From Rhizobacter sp. (GTDB lineage: Bacteria; Pseudomonadota; Gammaproteobacteria; Burkholderiales; Burkholderiaceae_C): DNA of 64,000 bases. Position numbers and translations under genes: made by a program. Shown one piece after another: positions 57,534 through 64,000 of this stretch (positions within the stretch are counted from its first letter, which is position 1; each line of letters opens with the position of its first letter). Below the pieces are notes generated by a model. That model saw nothing but the letters and a program-made list of their open reading frames with translations. It was not told where the DNA came from and searched no databases. The DNA lies in the NCBI GenBank assembly GCA_019635355.1, contig JAHBZQ010000001.1, positions 186,001 through 250,000 on the forward strand, read 5' to 3'.

Positions 57534-59456
57534 ATGGCCTCTCGACTCACATCGGTGGTGAAGCTGAAGCACCTCGGCATGGCGATCGCCATGGCCATGG
57601 CCGCTTCGGGCTCGCTCGCGGCGGGCAAGAAGGTGGAGCACAAGGTGCAAGACCCGCACTACGGCGACACCTTGTTCCACTTCTACCAGGAGCACTACTT
57701 CACCTCGATCACCGGCCTGATGGTGTCCCAGCACTTCCAGCGCGTGCAGAAACACGCCGACGAGGCCGAGCTGCTGCGCGGCGGCATGCTGCTCTCCTAC
57801 GGCATGCACCGCGAGGCCGGCGAGATCTTCACCCAGCTGATCGAGAAGGGCGCCGAGCCGGCCGTGCGCGACCGCGCCTGGTACTTCCTCGCCAAGATCC
57901 GCTACCAGCGAGGCTTTCATGCCGAGGCGGCCGACGCCCTCTCGCGTATCGAGAAGAACCTGCCGCCCGAGCTAGAAGAAGACCGCGTGCTGGTGAAGGC
58001 CAACGTGCTGATGGCGCTCGGCGACTACGCCGGTGCGAGCACGGCGCTCAATGCCGTGCCCGGCATCGAAAAAGAGATCTCCGAAGGCACCACCAGCGCC
58101 CACCTCTACGCCCGCTACAACCTCGGCGTCGCGCTGGTGCGCAACGGCGACAACGTAAAGGGTGCGGCCCTGCTCGACCAGATCGGCAAGGCGCCCACGC
58201 CAGCGCGCGCCACCGAAGAATTCCGCAGCCTGCGCGACAAGGCCAACGTGGCGCTTGGCCTCGCTTCTCTGCAGGCCGACAAGCCCGAAGCGGCCGGCCC
58301 CTTCCTCGAGCGTGTGCGCCTGAACGGCCCGCAGTCCAACAAGGCGCTGCTCGGCTTCGGCTGGGCCTATGCGTCGGTCAAGGACCACAAGCAGGCACTC
58401 GTGCCCTGGACGGAACTCGCCGACCGCGACGCCAGCGACTCCGCCGTGCTCGAGGCGAGCATCGCGCTGCCCTATGCCTACGGCCAGCTCGGCGCCTTCG
58501 GCCAGGCGCTCGACCGCTACAACGCCGCCATCGACCTCTTCGAGCGCGAGAACAAGGGCCTCGACGAATCGATCGCCGCCATCCGCTCCGGCAAGTTGGT
58601 CGAGGGCCTGCTCGAGCAGAACGCCGGCGACGAGATGGGCTGGTTCTGGACCATCCGCTCGCTGCCCCAGATGCCGCACGCCGGCCACCTGACGCAGGTG
58701 TTGTCGCAGCACGACTTCCAGGAAGCCTTCAAGAACTACCGCGACCTGCTGTTCCTCACGCGCAACCTGCAGGGCTGGAAAGACAAGCTCGGTGTCTTCA
58801 ACGACATGCTCGACAACCGCCGCAAGGCCTATGCCGACCGGCTGCCGGGCATCCTGGAGAAGGCGCGCGACAGCGGCCTCAAAGAGTTGTCGCTGCGCGG
58901 CGCCGTGCTGGCCACCGAACTCGCCAACGCCGAGCTGCAGGCCGACGGCGAAGCCTTTGCCGACGAGAAGGAGCGCGAGCTGCGCGAGATCCTCCAGCGT
59001 GTGGAAGCCGAGCTCAAGCTGCTCGGCAACGACCCCGAGGCCGCCGCCGCCCGCGAGCGCTACCGCCTCGCGGCGGGTGCGCTGACGTGGCGGTTGGCAC
59101 AGGCCTACCCGGTGCGGGTATACGAGGCCAAGCGTGCGCTCGAAACGCTCGACGCCGGACTCAGCGAAGCGAAGGCACGCGAGGCCGCGCTGGCCCAGGC
59201 GCAGCGTGACGAGCCGGCCAAGTTCGACCGATTCGCCGAGCGCATCACCGAGCTGGGCAAGCGCGTCGACGTGCTGATCCCGCAGGTCACCGCGCTGACC
59301 CAGGAGCAACAGGCCGCGCTGCAGGAGCTGGCCGTGGCCGAGCTCGTGCGCCAGAAGGAGCGCCTGGCCGCCTACAGCGTGCAGGCGCGCTTCGCAGTGG
59401 CGCAGTTGTACGACCGGGCCAGCAAGGCCAAGGAAGGCAGCGATGCAGCCAAATAA
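57534..59456 (+). CDS. Exported TPR-repeat protein
   Basis: The 640-residue protein has a signal peptide to about residue 29 (MAIAMAMAASGSLAAG). It then has many TPR-like repeats (SYGMHREAGEIFTQLIEKG, AWYFLAKIRYQRGFHAEAADAL, ARYNLGVALVRNGDNVKGAALL). The C-terminal third is coiled-coil like (EKERELREILQRVEAELKLLG). It resembles large periplasmic TPR scaffold proteins of gliding-motility type clusters. It overlaps the next lipoprotein by 14 bases. Confidence 0.8.
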   Translation: MASRLTSVVKLKHLGMAIAMAMAASGSLAAGKKVEHKVQDPHYGDTLFHFYQEHYFTSITGLMVSQHFQRVQKHADEAELLRGGMLLSYGMHREAGEIFTQLIEKGAEPAVRDRAWYFLAKIRYQRGFHAEAADALSRIEKNLPPELEEDRVLVKANVLMALGDYAGASTALNAVPGIEKEISEGTTSAHLYARYNLGVALVRNGDNVKGAALLDQIGKAPTPARATEEFRSLRDKANVALGLASLQADKPEAAGPFLERVRLNGPQSNKALLGFGWAYASVKDHKQALVPWTELADRDASDSAVLEASIALPYAYGQLGAFGQALDRYNAAIDLFERENKGLDESIAAIRSGKLVEGLLEQNAGDEMGWFWTIRSLPQMPHAGHLTQVLSQHDFQEAFKNYRDLLFLTRNLQGWKDKLGVFNDMLDNRRKAYADRLPGILEKARDSGLKELSLRGAVLATELANAELQADGEAFADEKERELREILQRVEAELKLLGNDPEAAAARERYRLAAGALTWRLAQAYPVRVYEAKRALETLDAGLSEAKAREAALAQAQRDEPAKFDRFAERITELGKRVDVLIPQVTALTQEQQAALQELAVAELVRQKERLAAYSVQARFAVAQLYDRASKAKEGSDAAK

Positions 59457-62241
59457 GCTCGCCGCCATCACCCTTGCGTGCCTGCTCGCCGGTTGTGCCG
59501 GCAAGCGCAGCAGCCGCGAGCCCGAGCCGCCCACGCTCAAGAGCCTGGCCGGCCGCCAGATCGACGTGCAGGCCGACCCGGTGGCCGCCGTGCCCGAAGA
59601 AAAGGCGATCACGGCCTACCGCAAGTTCCTCGAAGTCGCGCCCAACGCGCCGCAGCGCAACGAAGCGATGCGCCGCCTCGGCGACCTGGAAATGGACACC
59701 GCCGACAACAAGCTCGCCAGCGGCGACGGCACCGGCAACCCCGACTACAAGGCCGCGATCGCGCGCTACCAGGACTACCTGAAGGCCTTCCCGAACGACC
59801 CGGGCAACGACCGCGTCTACTACCAGATCGCCCGTGCCCAGGAGCAGAGCGGCGAGCTGGAGAACGCGCTCAAGACGCTCGACACGCTGGTTGCGCAGTA
59901 CCCGAAGACGCCGTTCCTCGAAGAAGCGCAGTTCCGCCGCGGCGAGATGCTCTTCAGCCTGCGCGAGTACAACAAGGCCGAGAAGGCCTACGCCACAGTG
60001 CTCACCGGCAACCCGCAAGGCAACTTCCACGAGCGTGCGCTGTACATGCAGGGCTGGTCGCTCTTCAAGCAGAGCCAGGTGGAAGAGGCGCTCAAGTCCT
60101 TCTTCGGTGTGCTCGACCTCAAGGTGGCCAACCGCGCCGGCGGCGCCGAACTCGATAGCCTCGAAGGCCTGACCCGCGCCGACCGCGAGCTGGTGGAAGA
60201 CACCTTCCGCGTGACAAGCCTCTCGCTCGCCAGCTTGAACGGCGCCGAGTCGATCCCGAGCTACGTGACGAGCGACGAACGCAAGTCCTACGAGTTCCGC
60301 GTCTACCAGCAGCTGGGCGAGCTCTACATCAAGCAGGAGCGCACGAAAGACGCCGCCGATGCCTTCGGCGCGTTTGCCAAGCGCCAGCCGTTGCATGCGC
60401 AGGCGCCGCAGCTGCAGGCGCGTGTGATCGACATCTACCAGAACGCCGGCTTTGCCACGCTCGCGATCGATGCGAAGAAAGACTACGTCTCGCGCTACGG
60501 CGGCGAGGGCGAGTTCCGCAAGGCCAACCCCGAGGGCTGGGAAGCGGCGCAGCCGCTCGTGAAGACGCACATGGCCGAGCTGGCGCGTCACCACCATGCG
60601 CTCGCGCAAAAGAGCAAGGCCTCGGCCGACTACCAGGAGGCGGTGCGCTGGTACCGCGCCTACCTCGGCGCCTTCCCCAACGACCCCGAGGCGGCGCAAA
60701 ACAACTTCCTGCTGGCCGAGCTGCTGCGCGAAGACAGCCGCTTCCCGGAAGCTGCGGTCGAGTACGAGAAGACGGCCTACCAGTACCCGGAACATGCCCG
60801 CAGTGCCGATGCCGGCTACTCCGCGCTGCTGAGCTACGCCGCGCAAGAGAAGCGTGTGCAAGGCGCCGAACTGCAGGCGCTGCAGCGCACGGCGGTCGAC
60901 AGCGCGCTGCGCTTCGCCAAGTCCTTCCCCGCCGACACCCGCACCCCCACCGTGCTGACCAACACCGCTGAGAAGCTCTTCGCCCTGCGCGACGAGCGCG
61001 CCGAGCCGGTGGCCGAGCAGGTGCTGGCGCTGCAGCCGGCGGCGCCGGCCACGCAGCGCCGCGTGGCGTGGACGGTGGTCGCGCACTCGGCCTTCGAGTC
61101 GAGCCGCTTCGACCGTGCCGAGAAGGCCTACCTCGAAGTGCTGGCCCTGACGCCCGAGAAGGAAGCCGGCCGCAACGAACTCGTCGAACGCGTGGCCGCC
61201 TCCGTCTACAAGCAAGGCGAGCAGGCGAGGGCCGCCGGCAAGCTGCGCGACGCCGTGAGCCACTTCAACCGCGTGGCCGTCGTCGCGCCGCAGTCGGCGG
61301 TGCGCGCCAACGCGCAGTACGACGCGGCCGCGGCGCTCATCGCCCTCAAAGACTGGGACCTCGCCGCCAGCACGCTCGAAGACTTCCGCACGCGCTTCCC
61401 CAAGCACCCGTTGCAGGCCGAGGTGGGCGGCAAGCTGGCCGTGGCCTACATGGAGAAGGGCCAGTGGAGCCGCGCCGCGGGCGAGTTCGAGCGCCTGGCG
61501 GCCAGCAGCACCGATGTGAAGGTCGCCCGCGCCGCGCTGTGGCAGGCCGCCGAGCTGCACGAGAAGGGTGGCGCCCGCTCGCTCGCCGCCAAGACCTACG
61601 AGCGTTACCTGAAGCAGTACCCCGACCCGCTGGAAACCAACCTCGAAGCCCGCTGGCGCCTCGCGCAGATGGCCAAGAAAGACGGCGACGCCAAGCGCGA
61701 GATGGCATTGATGAACGACATCTACCGCGCCGATGCGGCCGGCGGCAACGCGCGCACCAACCGCACCCGCTACCTGGGGGCGATGGCATCGCTGGCGCTG
61801 GTGGAGCCCACCTACGAGGCTTACAAGAAGATCCAGCTGGTGGAGCCGCTGGCGAAGTCGCTCAAGCTCAAGAAGGCCAAGATGGACGAGGTGCTCAAGG
61901 CCTACAGCGCTGCCGCCAACTCCGGCGTGGCCGACGCCACCACCGCCGCCACGTATCACATCGCCGCGATCTATGAAGACTTCGGCAAGGCGCTGCTGAG
62001 TTCGCAGCGGCCGAAGAAGCTGTCGAAGCTGGAACTGGAGCAGTACAACCTCATGCTCGAAGAGCAGGCCGACCCCTTCAACGAGAAGTCGACCGAGCTG
62101 CACGAGATCAACGCGAAGCGCACCGCCGACGGCATCTACGACGAGTGGGTGAAGAAGAGCTTCACTGCGCTGAAGGCGCTGCGCCCGGTGCGTTATGGCA
62201 AGACTGAAAAGAGCGAGGCGATCGTCGATGCCATCCGCTGA
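59443..62241 (+). CDS. Large TPR-repeat lipoprotein
   Basis: The 932-residue lipoprotein has a signal ending LLAGC (Cys ~18) and about a dozen TPR/YbgF-like repeats (YRKFLEVAPNAPQRNEAMRR, YQDYLKAFPNDPGNDRVYYQIARA, FRRGEMLFSLREYNKAEKAYATVL, VAYMEKGQWSRAAGEFERLA). Length and repeat type resemble the TPR lipoproteins of Glt/Agl-like clusters. It is expected to be anchored to a membrane and to scaffold the system. It overlaps the upstream TPR gene and the downstream TPR lipoprotein. Confidence 0.85.
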   Translation: MQPNKLAAITLACLLAGCAGKRSSREPEPPTLKSLAGRQIDVQADPVAAVPEEKAITAYRKFLEVAPNAPQRNEAMRRLGDLEMDTADNKLASGDGTGNPDYKAAIARYQDYLKAFPNDPGNDRVYYQIARAQEQSGELENALKTLDTLVAQYPKTPFLEEAQFRRGEMLFSLREYNKAEKAYATVLTGNPQGNFHERALYMQGWSLFKQSQVEEALKSFFGVLDLKVANRAGGAELDSLEGLTRADRELVEDTFRVTSLSLASLNGAESIPSYVTSDERKSYEFRVYQQLGELYIKQERTKDAADAFGAFAKRQPLHAQAPQLQARVIDIYQNAGFATLAIDAKKDYVSRYGGEGEFRKANPEGWEAAQPLVKTHMAELARHHHALAQKSKASADYQEAVRWYRAYLGAFPNDPEAAQNNFLLAELLREDSRFPEAAVEYEKTAYQYPEHARSADAGYSALLSYAAQEKRVQGAELQALQRTAVDSALRFAKSFPADTRTPTVLTNTAEKLFALRDERAEPVAEQVLALQPAAPATQRRVAWTVVAHSAFESSRFDRAEKAYLEVLALTPEKEAGRNELVERVAASVYKQGEQARAAGKLRDAVSHFNRVAVVAPQSAVRANAQYDAAAALIALKDWDLAASTLEDFRTRFPKHPLQAEVGGKLAVAYMEKGQWSRAAGEFERLAASSTDVKVARAALWQAAELHEKGGARSLAAKTYERYLKQYPDPLETNLEARWRLAQMAKKDGDAKREMALMNDIYRADAAGGNARTNRTRYLGAMASLALVEPTYEAYKKIQLVEPLAKSLKLKKAKMDEVLKAYSAAANSGVADATTAATYHIAAIYEDFGKALLSSQRPKKLSKLELEQYNLMLEEQADPFNEKSTELHEINAKRTADGIYDEWVKKSFTALKALRPVRYGKTEKSEAIVDAIR

Positions 62242-63052
62242 TTACGCCCACCCCCGGAGCGCCTTCGGCGCACCCCCTCAAGGGGGCGACGCTGGTGGCC
62301 CGGCAAAGCCGGTTCCACGGCGTCCGCTCGATCGGGTCTGCTTGTCGTTGGTGCTGTGCTGCTTTTCGCTGATGGGTTGCGCGTCCTTGTTCGAATCGCG
62401 CGCCGACGAGGCACCTCCCGCGCCACCCAAGCCGGTGGCGCCCGCGCCGGCTCCTGCCACCCAGGCCAGGCTCGCCGCAGCGCCGGCTGCGTCGGCACCG
62501 GCTCCCAAGCCAGCCGAGCCGGAGGTCGCCATCACGCCGGCCGCCCAGCGTGCCTTCGACGACGCCCGCCGCGCCATGCGCGCCGGCCGCATGGACGACG
62601 CCGAGCGGGGCTTCAAGTCGCTGATCCAGTTCCACCCCGAACTCGGCGGCCCACATGCCAACCTGGGCGTCATCTACCGCCAGGCAGGCAAGCTGGCCGA
62701 ATCGGCCGCGGCGCTGGAGCAGGCCACGAAGGCCAGCCCGCGCCAGCCGGTCTACTTCAACCAGCTGGGCATCACCTACCGCGCGCAAGGGCAGTTCGCC
62801 AAGGCGCGCGAGGCCTACGAGCGCGCCATCGACCTCGACGGCAACTACGCCGCGGCGGTGCTCAACCTCGGCATCCTCTACGACCTCTATCTTTGGGACC
62901 CGAAACGCGCCGCCGAGCACTACGATCGCTACCTCGCGCTGACGCCGGGCGGCGATGCCACCGTCACCAAGTGGGTGGCCGAGCTCAAGAACCGCAAGCC
63001 CGCCACGGCCGCGGCCACCGCGCCCGCCGCGCCGCGCAAGGAGAAGGAATGA
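62228..63052 (+). CDS. TPR-repeat lipoprotein with repeat-derived N-terminus
   Basis: The 274-residue lipoprotein has a lipobox SLMGC with Cys at residue 51 and an unusually long leader. Residues ~7-32 are encoded by an interspersed repeat (62246-62316). A Pro/Ala linker (~60-105) precedes three TPRs (RRAMRAGRMDDAERGFKSLI, NLGVIYRQAGKLAESAAALEQA, LGITYRAQGQFAKAREAYERA). ATG 62228 lies inside the previous gene. In-frame TTG codons near 62342 would leave too short a signal. It is likely a small TPR partner of the large lipoprotein. Confidence 0.75.
   Translation: MPSADYAHPRSAFGAPPQGGDAGGPAKPVPRRPLDRVCLSLVLCCFSLMGCASLFESRADEAPPAPPKPVAPAPAPATQARLAAAPAASAPAPKPAEPEVAITPAAQRAFDDARRAMRAGRMDDAERGFKSLIQFHPELGGPHANLGVIYRQAGKLAESAAALEQATKASPRQPVYFNQLGITYRAQGQFAKAREAYERAIDLDGNYAAAVLNLGILYDLYLWDPKRAAEHYDRYLALTPGGDATVTKWVAELKNRKPATAAATAPAAPRKEKE
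62246..62316. repeat. Interspersed repeat, copy 2, inside the leader of a TPR lipoprotein gene
   Basis: The element shares the 20-base core GGCCCGGCAAAGCCGGTTCC (62297-62316) with copy 1 at 661-680. It has the GCGCC-TTC-GGCGC hairpin (around 62258-62270) and a CCCCCT/AGGGGG pair. It lies in the gap between two TPR genes, but is read in frame as the N-terminal leader of the second. Confidence 0.75.
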
Positions 63053-63366
63053 CGACCATGCGCATCCTGCTCGCCTCGATCGTTGTGCTGGCCGTGCAGG
63101 CCGCGCACGCGCAAGACCGCGCCGACATCGAAGGCACCAAGATCATCGGCAACCGCGAGCTGCCCAAGGTGCTCTACATCGTGCCGTGGAAGAAGCCGGT
63201 GCAGGCCGAACTCTCGGGCAAGCCCCCGGCCAGCGTGCTCGACGAGGCGCTCGCGCCGGTCGACCGCGATGTGTTCCGCCGACAAGTCCAGTACGACAAC
63301 CAAGTCCAGGCAGCGAAAGCAGCTGCTGCTACTTCCAACGGGGCTGCGCCTGCGGCGAAGCCCTGA
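63049..63366 (+). CDS. Small exported protein of unknown function
   Basis: The 105-residue protein starts at ATG 63049, overlapping the previous stop (ATGA), behind AAGGAG. It has a signal peptide (ILLASIVVLAVQAAHAQ) and a mature part of about 85 residues with IEGTKIIGNRELPKVLYIVPWKKP and an Ala-rich end. No family is recognised. Its position between TPR lipoprotein and the TolQ-like channel gene suggests a periplasmic part of the same machine. Confidence 0.7.
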   Translation: MTTMRILLASIVVLAVQAAHAQDRADIEGTKIIGNRELPKVLYIVPWKKPVQAELSGKPPASVLDEALAPVDRDVFRRQVQYDNQVQAAKAAAATSNGAAPAAKP

Positions 63367-63405
63367 CCCTTTCACCTTCTTGATCCGTTCCCACAGGAGA
63401 CTTCC

Positions 63406-64000
63406 ATGAGCGTCGTCGATTTTGCTGTCAAGTTCTTTCAGGACAGCGGTGTCGCCATCTACTTCAGCATCGCCATCATGGCGGTCGGCCTAGCGATCTC
63501 GATCGAGCGCTACGTGTTCCTGCAGCGCGCGCGCAGCGAGAACCGCAAGCTTTGGGCGAAGGTGCTTCCGATGCTGCAGAACGGCCGGTTCAAGGAGGTG
63601 CACAGTGCCGCCTCGGGGTCGGATGCCGCCATCGGCAAGATCGTCGCCAACGGCCTCGAGCGCATGCAGAGCCCGGCCCGCCGCGAAGACATCGACGCCG
63701 CGATGGAAGAGGGCATGATGGAGATCGTGCCGCGCCTGGAGAAGCGCACGCACTACATCGCGACGCTCGCCAACGTGATCACCCTCGTGGGCCTGCTCGG
63801 CACCATCATCGGCCTGATCAAGGGCTTCACTGCGGTGGCCGCAGTGAACCCGGCCGAGAAGGCGGAGCTGCTGTCGGCCTCGATCTCGATCGCGATGAAC
63901 AACACCGCGTTTGCGCTGTCGGTCGCGATTCCCTTCCTGCTGGTGCACGCCTTCCTGCAGGCCCGCACCACCGAGATCGTCGACGGCCTGGAAGCCGCCA
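63406..64000 (+). CDS. MotA/TolQ/ExbB-type proton channel (partial, truncated by window end)
   Basis: The first ~198 residues are present and the frame is open to the window edge. It has a first transmembrane helix (VAIYFSIAIMAVGLAISIERYVFLQ), then a cytoplasmic loop, a second helix containing NVITLVGLLGTIIGLIKGFTAV, the TolQ/ExbB hallmark, and a third helix beginning NNTAFALSVAIPFLLVHAFLQ. Such proteins use the proton motive force with an ExbD/TolR partner. CAGGAGA precedes the ATG. ExbD/TolR-like genes are likely just beyond the window. Confidence 0.92.
   Translation, partial: MSVVDFAVKFFQDSGVAIYFSIAIMAVGLAISIERYVFLQRARSENRKLWAKVLPMLQNGRFKEVHSAASGSDAAIGKIVANGLERMQSPARREDIDAAMEEGMMEIVPRLEKRTHYIATLANVITLVGLLGTIIGLIKGFTAVAAVNPAEKAELLSASISIAMNNTAFALSVAIPFLLVHAFLQARTTEIVDGLEAA

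Noticed and set aside
59287..62103. 938-residue minus-strand frame opposite the TPR lipoprotein
   Set aside because: Same GC-driven artefact; the plus strand encodes clear TPRs and a lipobox.
1..64000. CRISPR arrays, tRNA or rRNA genes, IS elements
   Set aside because: None seen: no regularly spaced short repeats with unique spacers, no T-loop-like GTTCGAATC elements with a cloverleaf, no transposase or terminal inverted repeats.

Overview
The window is a high-GC, densely packed bacterial chromosome segment with no plasmid, phage or IS genes. Gene content and order (pyrG-kdsA-DUF1330-eno-ftsB, aat-bpt, a System I ccm operon, trimeric-type porin, Anbu protease) point to a betaproteobacterium of the order Burkholderiales, most likely near the Rubrivivax/Leptothrix/Rhizobacter/Methylibium group. 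This placement comes from recognising gene families, not from a search.

Layout. 1-7116: end of mutL, a repeat copy, marC, a porin, an ABC amino-acid uptake pair without its ATPase, DUF455, gamma-carbonic anhydrase, hslO and a CopD-like membrane protein. 7113-8359: a nicotinamide riboside kinase and PnuC salvage pair. 8366-12917: ftsB, eno, DUF1330, kdsA and pyrG, all on the minus strand. 13022-17300: a mutS-anbu-hydrolase operon. 17367-22598: VOC protein, bpt/aat N-degron transferases, xdhC, SDR and Old Yellow Enzyme. 22606-23255: a TetR/NemR-like repressor with a strong, apparently leaderless promoter carrying an operator-like dyad. 23333-28842: a PAP2/vanadium-haloperoxidase to DUF3455 fusion, a methyltransferase, a divergent SARP-type regulator and a 3-hydroxyisobutyrate-dehydrogenase-like enzyme.

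29138-42126 is an accessory surface region. It holds a two-partner secretion pair (TpsB 570 aa, TpsA 1770 aa), then a secreted WD40-like/caspase-like protein translationally coupled to TpsA (GTGA overlap), a small lipoprotein and two esterase-type hydrolases. 42101-43786 holds a methyltransferase and an AraC regulator.

43798-48473 encodes CcmE-F-G-H-I for cytochrome c maturation. Divergent from it is a long plus-strand block (48810 to the window end): ApbE flavin transferase, a roughly 1000-residue multiheme lipoprotein resembling hydrazine synthase alpha, a small haem-motif lipoprotein, an SH3-barrel and a second outer-membrane barrel, TlpA, DUF4266, DUF3570, a periplasmic protein, three TPR proteins (two of them lipoproteins), a 105-residue exported protein and a TolQ/ExbB/MotA-type channel cut by the window edge. 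The block reads as an envelope-spanning, proton-driven assembly joined to an exported redox module. It and the TpsB-TpsA-caspase triad are the two best candidates for undescribed systems here.
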